A stretch of DNA of 10,360 bases, from assembly GCA_036273455.1 (NCBI GenBank), contig DASUHP010000112.1:1-10360 (forward strand), in the 5' to 3' direction. This document shows, in pieces, positions 1 to 5,732 of this stretch; positions within the stretch are counted from its first letter, which is position 1; the number at the start of each line of letters is the position of its first letter. The position numbers and the translations under genes were made by a program. The notes beneath the pieces are model-generated. The model was not told where the DNA came from and searched no databases. It saw nothing but the letters and a program-made list of their open reading frames with translations. This stretch comes from CAIYRG01 sp036273455 (lineage in GTDB: Bacteria; Pseudomonadota; Alphaproteobacteria; Micropepsales; Micropepsaceae).

Positions 1-324
1 GCCCTGCGTATCGAGAAACAGCGCATTCGTCTGGCCGACTTGAAGCGACATCAGGAAAATACGCCGCGGTGTCCTGATCACCGCGTCGGCAATTTTCGGA
101 TTTGCCACAACGACATCGCGCACATCGCGGTCAAGTTCGATGACGACCGCCTGGTTCAGCGCCAGCACCACGCGCTGCATCGGATTCGCCGAATCGCGCG
201 TGATGTGGATGATGCGAGACTCACCGAGCGGTGCAGCGGTGGGTGCCGTCGCAGGCTGCGCAAGGGCAGCGGCAGAGATCATTAACGCGCCCATTGCGGG
301 AACGAATTTGGCAAATCTGATCAC
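1..324 (-). CDS. cpaC: Tad/Flp pilus outer-membrane secretin CpaC, N-terminal part (cut by window edge)
   Basis: The first 108 codons are open to the left edge, so only the N-terminus is seen. It has a signal peptide (residues 1-22, ending ALAQ) and then the secretin pilus N-domain. The marks of that domain are VVIELDRDV near residues 60-68, the VVVANPKIADAV block near 71-82, RRIFLMSLQVGQTN near 87-100 and LFLDTQG at the edge. In the CpaC/RcpA family this domain precedes the ring-forming secretin region, which would lie beyond the window. The start is GTG at 324, overlapping the cpaB stop as GTGA, with a GGGAG ribosome site about 8 bases upstream; translational coupling to cpaB is likely. An internal ATG (residue 15) would destroy the signal peptide, so GTG is preferred. 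The same domain occurs alone in the protein at 3960-4469. Confidence 0.9.
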   Translation of the reverse strand, partial: MIRFAKFVPAMGALMISAAALAQPATAPTAAPLGESRIIHITRDSANPMQRVVLALNQAVVIELDRDVRDVVVANPKIADAVIRTPRRIFLMSLQVGQTNALFLDTQG

Positions 325-1217
325 AGTGCTGCTCCCAACGCTGCCGGTATTGCCTCGGCACCCACGCCCTGGCCACCACCTCCACCAGCCCCCGATCCTC
401 CGCCACCCGGACCGGTCTGCAGCACGCCGGCCTTATAAACTTTGATCGACGGAGTTGGGGGCCCCGCCGGTCGCGCCGCGACGATACGCGGCCTGATCAC
501 CGCGGCCACCGTCACCGGCGTACCGTTACTTTCGCCGAGCCTGCGCAGGGCCAGCGATATCACGCCGGTTTGCTCGGCTTGCGCCATCAGTTCCGCCTGC
601 TCAGGCGTCAGTTCCAGCGTGGCCACATGTCCGACCACGGCCTGTTTATCCTTGTCCTGCTGGATGATCTGATCGATGGCCAGTGCGCGTACGTCCCTGA
701 GCAGGGTTTTGGTTTCAAAATTTTTGCCGTTGTTGCCGCCCATATCCCGCGTCAGCAGGACATCGACGCGATCATTGGGAAGGATGAAGCCACCGGCGCC
801 GGTTCGGTCCGATACCGCGACGCTGATCGCGCGCATGCCGGAGCCCAGCGTGGCGGCGAGAAATCCAGGTGTATTTGCCCGCACGGTATTGGCATCGGTG
901 ACGGGCTGGCCGCTGACCAGTGGCGCTCTGACAATCATCCCGTCGATCGCCTTGGCAATGTCCGGCTGTTTGGTTTTGGTGATGAACGAGACAGCGAGGC
1001 CCGCTTTCGGCCAGGTCTGCCATCGAACCGACGGTGCGTCGAGAAATTGCCCCGGCGGAATATCGCGGGCGGCGACCAGTACATCTTCGGACGTGGTGAC
1101 TGGCACCGCCGCGACCACCGCGGTTGCTTTCGGCTTCATTTCTGTTCGAACCACCAGGACAGCGCCGAAGGCGGCGACGCCTGCGATCCCCAAAACAACC
1201 ACTCGGGCGATGTTCAT
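321..1217 (-). CDS. cpaB: Flp pilus assembly protein CpaB (RcpC/CpaB family)
   Basis: This 298-residue periplasmic protein is anchored by one N-terminal membrane segment (about residues 5-23). Residues about 44-110 form a SAF-like domain (VLVAARDIPPGQFL ... APLVSGQPV). The family core follows at about 127-157 (GMRAISVAVSDRTGAGGFILPNDRVDVLLTR region), and a KVYKAG motif at 259-264 is typical of the C-terminus. In Tad systems CpaB/RcpC is thought to work with the secretin. The ATG at 1217 has a good purine-rich site (AGGGAGAGG) five bases upstream. The stop overlaps the cpaC start. Beyond the KVYKAG motif the tail is glycine-rich (about residues 269-286), a low-complexity extension of unknown use. 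Its usual upstream partner cpaA is separated from it here by an opposite-strand gene. Confidence 0.93.
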   Translation of the reverse strand: MNIARVVVLGIAGVAAFGAVLVVRTEMKPKATAVVAAVPVTTSEDVLVAARDIPPGQFLDAPSVRWQTWPKAGLAVSFITKTKQPDIAKAIDGMIVRAPLVSGQPVTDANTVRANTPGFLAATLGSGMRAISVAVSDRTGAGGFILPNDRVDVLLTRDMGGNNGKNFETKTLLRDVRALAIDQIIQQDKDKQAVVGHVATLELTPEQAELMAQAEQTGVISLALRRLGESNGTPVTVAAVIRPRIVAARPAGPPTPSIKVYKAGVLQTGPGGGGSGAGGGGGQGVGAEAIPAALGAAL

Positions 1218-1450
1218 CCCGGCCTCTCCCTAAGTTGGGAGAAGAACAACACAAAACTGGTTGGGATTGGATTAATGCGATCGCTAGAAGTCTGTATAAG
1301 GAAAGAAATTTGTTCGATTGCGCCGCCGCGCGTGGGTTCACCGAAGCCTGCCGCGAATTGCGGCTTAATTTCTCTCACCGTCAGGAAATCTAAACCCGCT
1401 TTCAACCAACTTGAGCTAGCCGTGCCTGACCAAAAAATTACGGATTGCGA
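1218..1450. other. Divergent intergenic region between cpaB and the sterol desaturase-family gene
   Basis: Both neighbours start here and face away from each other, so promoters for both should lie in these 233 bases. The region is visibly richer in A+T than its flanks. TATAAG on the plus strand (1295-1300) and TATACA on the minus strand (1298-1293) overlap, so a shared -10 is possible, but neither has a good -35 at 16-18 bases. A perfect 8-base palindrome GCGATCGC lies at 1277-1284, and a short hairpin (GCCGC, loop GAATT, GCGGC) at 1350-1364. No coding region is supported. The promoter assignment is a guess. Confidence 0.35.
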
Positions 1451-2428
1451 ATGCCCGGGAGTTTGACCTCAGTTCTTTTTGAGCCGGCGACGGCCCTGTT
1501 CGATGCCGCAAGTTCCTACTATTGGCTTTACCTGCTCTGCGCCGCAGCTGTCGCGCTTGTAGCCTGCAGCAGCCGGCTGCGGGCATCGGGCAATAATTCG
1601 GTGGCCGCAGCGATCCGCGAGGTATTTGATCCACGCATATTTTTCCACCCATCCGCAATCACCGATTACAAATTTGTCTTCATCAGCCACTTGATCCTGG
1701 CGCTCCAGATCGGCGCGGCTACCATCAGTGTCGAGGCGATTGCGCATGGCGGCGCCGCGCTACTGAACCATGTGATTGGTCCCACTTCGCCGGCAGCGCC
1801 CGGTATCGCCGCAACCGTGATGTTCACCGCGACCGGCTTTGTCGCGGCGGATTGCGGCAATTTCTACTTCCATCTTCTGCAACATCGTTCGGCATTATTG
1901 TGGGAATTCCACAAGGTCCACCATTCGGCCGAAGTTCTGACGCCGCTGACGGCATTGCGCGTGCATCCTGTCGTGGATGTGCTGGGAATACAGTTCATGG
2001 CCTTCTGCATTGGCCTCCCCGCCGCCCTGTATCTGTATTGTTACGGCGGCCCGGTGGCCGAGTTGCAGATAACCGGTGTGAACCTGCTGCTGTTCTTATG
2101 GCATACGCTGCTGGTCAGCAATCTTGCCCACAGCCATGTCTGGTTGATGTTCCCCAGGGGCATTCGTGAGATCTTCTACAGCCCCGCGCTTCACCTGATT
2201 CATCACAGCGCGAGGCCGAAGCATTACGGGAAGAATCTTGGATTCGGTCTGACGATTTGGGATCGTCTGGCAGGGACTCTTTACCAGCCGACGGAAGCCG
2301 ATCGCCGCGACCTGGTGCTTGGACTCGATCCCGGCGAGATGCGTGAGCTCACAACTGTGGCGCAACTCCTCTGGACTCCGCTGCGCAATATATTATTTCG
2401 GAAAAACCGGCCGGCGGCACTCGGCTGA
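1451..2428 (+). CDS. Sterol desaturase / fatty acid hydroxylase superfamily membrane protein
   Basis: This is a 325-residue integral membrane di-iron oxygenase-type protein. The three histidine clusters of the superfamily are all present: HLLQH at 141-145 (HX3H), HKVHH at 154-158 (HX2HH) and HLIHH at 248-252 (HX2HH). There are further histidines at 172, 227, 229 and 258. Hydrophobic stretches lie near residues 23-40, 76-95, 118-135 and 180-222. Family members oxidise C-H bonds of sterols, fatty acyl chains, carotenoids or related lipids; the substrate here cannot be read from sequence. I chose the ATG at 1451; a TTG at 1445 in the same frame would add two residues, and neither has a clear ribosome site. 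The gene lies opposite to and between cpaA and cpaB, so it is not part of a Tad transcript. Its stop faces the cpaA stop across 73 bases. Confidence 0.9.
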   Translation: MPGSLTSVLFEPATALFDAASSYYWLYLLCAAAVALVACSSRLRASGNNSVAAAIREVFDPRIFFHPSAITDYKFVFISHLILALQIGAATISVEAIAHGGAALLNHVIGPTSPAAPGIAATVMFTATGFVAADCGNFYFHLLQHRSALLWEFHKVHHSAEVLTPLTALRVHPVVDVLGIQFMAFCIGLPAALYLYCYGGPVAELQITGVNLLLFLWHTLLVSNLAHSHVWLMFPRGIREIFYSPALHLIHHSARPKHYGKNLGFGLTIWDRLAGTLYQPTEADRRDLVLGLDPGEMRELTTVAQLLWTPLRNILFRKNRPAALG

Positions 2429-2460
2429 TCCGGCGCAGGCCATGCCCCACAACGATACAT

Positions 2461-2488
2461 CGGCCGGCCACGGCCGTGCGGCCGGCTG
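2461..2488. terminator. GC-rich inverted repeats between convergent genes
   Basis: In the 73-base gap between the converging desaturase and cpaA stops lies a dense set of self-complementary GC words: a 10-base palindrome CACGGCCGTG flanked on both sides by GGCCGGC. Several alternative hairpins can form on either strand, which fits a bidirectional terminator. There is no T-run on either side, so intrinsic termination is only presumed. Confidence 0.4.
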
Positions 2489-2501
2489 GGCCTAAGCTGT
2501 T

Positions 2502-3023
2502 CTAATGTGCGCCGGACAGCCGAAATAAGTCCGTGTACGGTAGCACCATGATAGCGCCGATCGCCAGGGCGACGCCATACGGAACGCCTGCTTCGGGGTC
2601 GGCCAGCCGCAGCACCCAGCGCGCCTTGATGAATGCCCCGACCGGGAGCCTCCGAATCAGGAGCAGCAGCACAGTCAGCGCGCCACCCGCGAGTGATGCC
2701 GCCATAGTGTATTCCGCCATGGTTCCGAACCCCACCCAGAGGCAAACCGCGGCAAAAAATTTGGCGTCACCGCCGCCGATCCACCCCTTGGCAAACAAAG
2801 CAACACCCGCGCTCAGCGCCAAAGCAGCGGCGCCGGCATGCATCGCCAGACTTCGCAAGGGCAGCGGGTCACCTGCCGCGAACAACACGACCATGTAAAT
2901 GACAAACAAGCCGAGGAGCGTGGCCGGAAGCAGATTGGGAATCGTGTAGGTGCACAGGTCATATACGGCAGCTGCCAACAGCAGAGCAGGAAAAAACCCG
3001 AAAAGAAAAATCGATATGGCCAT
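2502..3023 (-). CDS. cpaA: Prepilin peptidase CpaA/TadV (type IV A24 aspartic protease)
   Basis: This 173-residue inner-membrane protein has about six hydrophobic segments. It carries the two catalytic aspartates of the A24 family: D22 in AAAVYDLCTYTIPN and D86 in the GWIGGGDAKF motif. Its short length, without the methylase domain of PilD, fits the TadV/CpaA branch. It would cleave the Flp prepilin and the TadE-like pseudopilins after the glycine of their leaders. The first in-frame ATG, at 3029, has AGGGA directly against it. The second, at 3023, has the same AGGGA six bases upstream, so 3023 is chosen. Longer upstream extensions in this frame look non-coding. It lies 282 bases downstream of flp on the same strand, the usual flp-cpaA order. 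Confidence 0.92.
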   Translation of the reverse strand: MAISIFLFGFFPALLLAAAVYDLCTYTIPNLLPATLLGLFVIYMVVLFAAGDPLPLRSLAMHAGAAALALSAGVALFAKGWIGGGDAKFFAAVCLWVGFGTMAEYTMAASLAGGALTVLLLLIRRLPVGAFIKARWVLRLADPEAGVPYGVALAIGAIMVLPYTDLFRLSGAH

Positions 3024-3029
3024 TACCAT

Positions 3030-3034
3030 TCCCT
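3030..3034 (-). promoter_or_regulatory. Ribosome binding site deciding the cpaA start
   Basis: AGGGA on the minus strand abuts an ATG at 3029 but stands six bases before the ATG at 3023. Normal spacing therefore favours 3023 and a protein beginning MAISIF. Confidence 0.6.
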
Positions 3035-3223
3035 GACTGAATGTTCCGCTGAACTGGTTGCCGGTTGCTTGCCTGCCGGCCGGTCCACCGAAGCCCTCTG
3101 CGCCAAGCCGGAAGCTCCCCCGAACGAAGGTGGAAGCTTGCCGCATAGCCGGGCCGGCATGGAAGAGCCGCTGATCAAAAATCCAGCCAGTTTGCCGATT
3201 CGGAGAAATGGCAGACTGCCTGG

Positions 3224-3253
3224 CGCAACAGCCGCCCTGAGGCGGCCGTTGCG
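3224..3253 (-). terminator. Strong hairpin between flp and cpaA (attenuator or partial terminator)
   Basis: On the minus strand the arms CGCAACGGCCGCC and GGCGGCTGTTGCG flank the loop TCAG. All 13 positions pair in RNA, one of them G-U. On the plus strand that position would be an A-C mismatch, so the structure suits a minus-strand transcript better. It starts 53 bases after the flp stop. There is no long T-run after it, only a weak ATTTCTCC beyond a second small GGCA/TGCC stem. A hairpin here would let pilin mRNA exceed that of cpaA, a sensible arrangement for a major subunit. Confidence 0.6.
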
Positions 3254-3305
3254 GCGTCCTTGTCACGGCGAGCCAGACACGGCCGCCGGTTGCGGTTGGG
3301 CATCC

Positions 3306-3470
3306 TTATCCCAACTTGGTGGCGATCGTGTTGAACACAGTGTTCAGATTGGATCCGACAGTTGTGACGGCACCAATGATGACCACCGAAATCAGACCCG
3401 CGATGAGGCCATATTCAATCGCCGTTGCGCCCGACCGGTCTTTGGTGAAAAGAGAGAGTATCGCTTTCAT
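3306..3470 (-). CDS. flp: Flp/Fap family major pilin prepilin
   Basis: This 54-residue prepilin forms the fibre of the Tad pilus. The leader (residues 1-14) ends in glycine 14. Predicted CpaA cleavage there gives a 40-residue mature protein starting ATAIEYGLIAG, with the conserved glutamate at mature position 5 followed by tyrosine. The Glu-Tyr pair and the following hydrophobic helix (LIAGLISVVIIGAV) are diagnostic of Flp pilins. The ATG at 3470 has AGGGG eight bases upstream. The frame stays open further upstream to 3605, but that extension has no pilin-like sequence and the leader would be far too long. It is the first gene of the flp-cpaA unit, and its promoter should lie in the long gap to its right. 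Confidence 0.95.
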   Translation of the reverse strand: MKAILSLFTKDRSGATAIEYGLIAGLISVVIIGAVTTVGSNLNTVFNTIATKLG

Positions 3471-3959
3471 CGGTATTACCCCTGGTGTTGCGACGCTTAC
3501 TGCAGGGCAGTCGCGATGGTGTTGGACTTGCTCGACTGACTGATGCCGGCGGTGGTCAACGCAGTATTGATCACCCTGCCAGGCGCGATCCGTCACGCGT
3601 CGCACAACCTAGGTGACGGCGATTAACGGGAGGTGAATCGCAAGCTGTTGGCGCGATCGCGGAGTGCCGGAATGGGCTTTGTGGTGGAGTGGTATCACTG
3701 CAATTCGACGGAACACTGTTACGATCTTTTAGCCATGGCCCGCGAAAGGCCCGGACCAGCCTCGAACCCGGCGCTTTTCGCTTCGGTTGCCGGCATAACC
3801 GGGCGTCGCGCTGCGAGTGAAGCCGCGCCACTTGTCTTCCGCATACGGACGTAGTGCTGCGCCGGCGAGATCAACGGGCGGGTGGGGTGACATTGCGCAC
3901 TTCACGCTTCATTTACGCTATCCGGCTTAATTTGTCCCTGTACCATCGGAGCATAGGCC
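3471..3959. other. 489-base intergenic region between flp and the secretin N-domain gene
   Basis: Both neighbours point away from this gap, so it should carry the flp promoter (minus) and that of the gene at 3960 (plus). Visible items are a TTGACC box on the minus strand (3559-3554) without a matching -10, and an inverted repeat CCGTCAC/GTGACGG (3590-3596 and 3613-3619) enclosing the 8-base palindrome ACCTAGGT (3607-3614). A plus-strand GGAG ribosome site lies at 3948-3951, eight bases before the ATG at 3960. An open frame at 3633-3854 was considered and not accepted as a gene. No promoter can be named with confidence. Confidence 0.45.
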
Positions 3960-4469
3960 ATGGCTTTCGTGTCCAATCGTCTGGTTTGGGTTACCGCGGC
4001 AGCAGCGTTGATTCCGTTGCCCGCGCTCGCCGGCGAAATCGATGTTCCCCTGGACAATGTCAAAACAATTACTCTGAGCCGGCCGGCCAAGACCATCTAT
4101 GTTGGCAACCCGGCTGTCGCCGACATCACCGTGGTCGACGCGCGCCACGTTTTTCTCCTCGGCAAGGCATTCGGCTCGACCAATCTCGTCGCGCTCGACG
4201 CATCGGGAGATGAAACGGTCAACGACCAGATCATTGTCACCAACCGCGATGTCGGCGAGATTACGGTTCAACGCGGAATAGCTCGCACGACCATGACGTG
4301 CACGGCCGAACATTGCCAACAGCAGCCCGCGCCCGGCGACGACGACACCGATGAAGGGCCGAAACAGGTAACAGTTGCGCCGACATTTAACGGACTCGTG
4401 GGTGAGACGCAGAAGCATTCGGACGACGGCGTGAAGGCCGCAGCTGCGGCAGGGACCGCTAGTAAATAG
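3960..4469 (+). CDS. Secreted pilus-assembly N-terminal-domain protein (secretin N-domain only)
   Basis: This 169-residue protein has a signal peptide cleaved near residue 24 (PALA|GE), so it is probably periplasmic. Residues about 26-100 match the N-terminal domain of CpaC-type secretins. The shared block is KTIYVGNPAVADITVVD ... HVFLLGKAFGSTNLVALD, which aligns well with cpaC at the left edge of this window (NP.(I/V)AD, R.(I/V)FL, G.TN, LD..G). There is no secretin ring domain. The tail has two cysteines (C114, C119) in TMTCTAEHC, an acidic stretch GDDDTDEG and an Ala/Lys-rich end. The ATG has GGAG eight bases upstream. Such short proteins recur in alphaproteobacterial Tad loci; a role as a channel accessory is inferred from domain and context. 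Confidence 0.85.
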   Translation: MAFVSNRLVWVTAAAALIPLPALAGEIDVPLDNVKTITLSRPAKTIYVGNPAVADITVVDARHVFLLGKAFGSTNLVALDASGDETVNDQIIVTNRDVGEITVQRGIARTTMTCTAEHCQQQPAPGDDDTDEGPKQVTVAPTFNGLVGETQKHSDDGVKAAAAAGTASK

Positions 4470-4508
4470 CCGGTCCCCGGCCCGGTTCAGAATCCTGGCG
4501 GGACCGGC
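4469..4508 (+). terminator. Inverted repeat after the secretin N-domain gene
   Basis: A perfect 9-base inverted repeat, GCCGGTCCC (4469-4477) and GGGACCGGC (4500-4508), begins at the last base of the upstream stop codon and encloses 22 bases with a small inner CAG/CTG stem. The position fits a terminator for the plus-strand gene, but no T-run follows. A copy of GGGACCG just before the stop (4452-4458) could compete for the left arm. Confidence 0.5.
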
Positions 4509-4732
4509 GTAGTCGCCGAATGGATGATGCTCGTAATCGAGAGCAGCGGCAGGGCAGCGCCCGCGGCCAAACTGGCGCCGGATCGCAGCCTGAAACCGAG
4601 TGATTTGACACGGTCTACGTGACGCTGGTCGCGTTGGGCAGGCCGATCGCCACCGCCCCATTGCCGATCGGTCTGAACCGGGTGGGCGTCGCAGAGTGAT
4701 TGCCGCCGCCAGTCTCAAAGCTTTACCGCACT
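4487..4732 (-). pseudogene. Decayed 3' copy of a TadE-like pseudopilin gene
   Basis: This stretch is a degraded direct repeat of the 3' part of the TadE-like gene at 4807-5214, shifted by 320-324 bases. By eye 4478-4550 matches 4798-4870 at 61 of 73 positions. Positions 4616-4649 are identical to 4937-4970 over 34 bases, and 4687-4696 equals 5011-5020. Read on the minus strand, it has IGLPNATSVT followed by TAG where the intact gene has a TAT tyrosine codon. Small indels then shift the frame, and the end reads PLLS ... SATTPVPPGF-stop, against PLLS ... SATTQVPQGF-stop in the intact gene. The 5' half, with the leader and membrane segment, is missing or unrecognisable. It cannot encode a working pseudopilin. 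Its distal (5') limit is uncertain. Confidence 0.85.
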
Positions 4733-4806
4733 TGAGGGAGCAAGCGGGAAGCACTCCGACGATGAATTTAACCAGCGACGTCCAAATGCCAGCCGCCCGG
4801 CCCGGT

Positions 4807-5214
4807 TCAGAATCCCTGCGGGACCTGGGTCGTCGCCGAATAGGTGATGGTCACGGTCGAGAGCAGCGGCACGACATAGCTTTGTGTCAAAGTGGCCCCA
4901 ACAGTCGCAACCTGAAACGGAGTGGTGACCACGGTATACGTGACGCTGGTCGCGTTGGGCAGGCCGATCGACGTGAGGTCATTGTTGATTGCGGTCTGAA
5001 GATCACTTGACGTCGCAGAGGTATTTAACGCTGCGACTCTCGAGGCATCCTCTACCGCCCAATGCACGCCGGCATAGGTGAACAGCATCAGTCCGAGATA
5101 GCAGATGCCCATGATAAAGGTCAGGAATACTGTCGCGACAACCGCGAATTCCGGGGCGGTGGCTCCCCGGCAATCGCGGCTGAGCGCGTTTGTATGTTGA
5201 GCCAGGCGTTTCAT
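4807..5214 (-). CDS. TadE-like minor pseudopilin (second of the pair)
   Basis: The 135-residue protein has the TadE-like pattern: a short basic leader with a candidate prepilin cleavage site at G17 (RGATAPEF), glutamate at mature position 5, then one hydrophobic helix (about residues 23-47). A Ser/Thr-rich beta-type extracytoplasmic part follows. In Tad systems the minor pseudopilins TadE and TadF are processed by the CpaA peptidase and are needed for pilus formation. The ATG at 5214 overlaps the preceding gene's TGA as ATGA, with GGA seven bases before it, which indicates translational coupling. It could be the TadF equivalent, but family signals only support TadE-like. A broken copy of its 3' end lies just downstream. 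Confidence 0.85.
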   Translation of the reverse strand: MKRLAQHTNALSRDCRGATAPEFAVVATVFLTFIMGICYLGLMLFTYAGVHWAVEDASRVAALNTSATSSDLQTAINNDLTSIGLPNATSVTYTVVTTPFQVATVGATLTQSYVVPLLSTVTITYSATTQVPQGF

Positions 5215-5639
5215 CTCATCCGCACCGTCTCGCTGGCTGACTGGCTTTCGCTGATGACTCCGCCGCCCAATGTGCCGGTGGCCGTGACCGTGTAGTAAGC
5301 CTGCGGCGTGGTGTTATCGCTGCACAGCGTGGTGCAGGAATGTGAGGTGCCGCTGCAGTAACAGGCTTCGGTGACGGTCACCGCTCCGTTGCTTGGTTTG
5401 TTGTTCCAGGCGTTGACACCCGCTGTTTGCGCGGTGGTCGTACTGGTTCCGCCATTCATGAGGTACTGCACCGAGGCGCGCACCGCGGTCTGCATTTCAC
5501 CCGTACCGACAGCGATATTCGACACATCGGCGATCGTGATCACGATCGTCGAAAAGATCGGCAGAATGAGTCCGAACTCTATGGCGGCATTGCCGCCGTT
5601 GCCGGACCACAGCTGGTTCAGGATCTTTAAAGTTTTCAT
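5211..5639 (-). CDS. tadE: TadE-like minor pseudopilin
   Basis: This 142-residue protein has a leader and pseudopilin motif GGNAAIEFGLILP. Predicted cleavage is after G16, with glutamate at mature position 5 (E21) followed by Phe. One membrane helix spans about residues 20-45. The extracytoplasmic part is Thr/Ser/Gly-rich and carries a compact four-cysteine cluster (C93, C95, C102, C106) that may form disulfides. The ATG at 5639 has CAGGG about nine bases upstream. It is the first of an overlapping pair (ATGA with the next gene). The tesB stop lies 93 bases upstream on the same strand, so read-through from tesB is possible. No separate promoter is evident in the gap. Confidence 0.87.
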   Translation of the reverse strand: MKTLKILNQLWSGNGGNAAIEFGLILPIFSTIVITIADVSNIAVGTGEMQTAVRASVQYLMNGGTSTTTAQTAGVNAWNNKPSNGAVTVTEACYCSGTSHSCTTLCSDNTTPQAYYTVTATGTLGGGVISESQSASETVRMR

Positions 5640-5732
5640 GACTATTCGCCCTGTTGCGCGGCGCGCCTATTTCAGCGCATCGGCCGTAAACAGCCGGTAA
5701 ATCAATGCCGGAGTTTTGCGCCGATATGCGAA

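Noticed and set aside
570..1466. 298-codon plus-strand open frame
   Set aside because: It is antisense to cpaB and runs through the intergenic region into the next gene. It has no recognisable domain.
3517..3532. Sigma-54-like element (TGG, then TTGCT, with GG and GC ten bases apart) on the plus strand
   Set aside because: It matches only the core bases, lies over 420 bases from the plus-strand gene and points away from flp. One such match is expected by chance.
2838..3539. 233-codon plus-strand open frame
   Set aside because: It is antisense to cpaA and flp and spans the gap between them. Both of those have diagnostic motifs.
3633..3854. Plus-strand open frame with a GTG start beside GGGAG, 73 codons
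   Set aside because: The purine-rich site touches the GTG with no spacing, third-position G+C is about 64% and shows no coding bias, and the product is not recognisable. It may be chance.
3927..4754. 275-codon minus-strand open frame
   Set aside because: It is antisense to the secretin N-domain gene and crosses the TadE relic in a frame unrelated to TadE.
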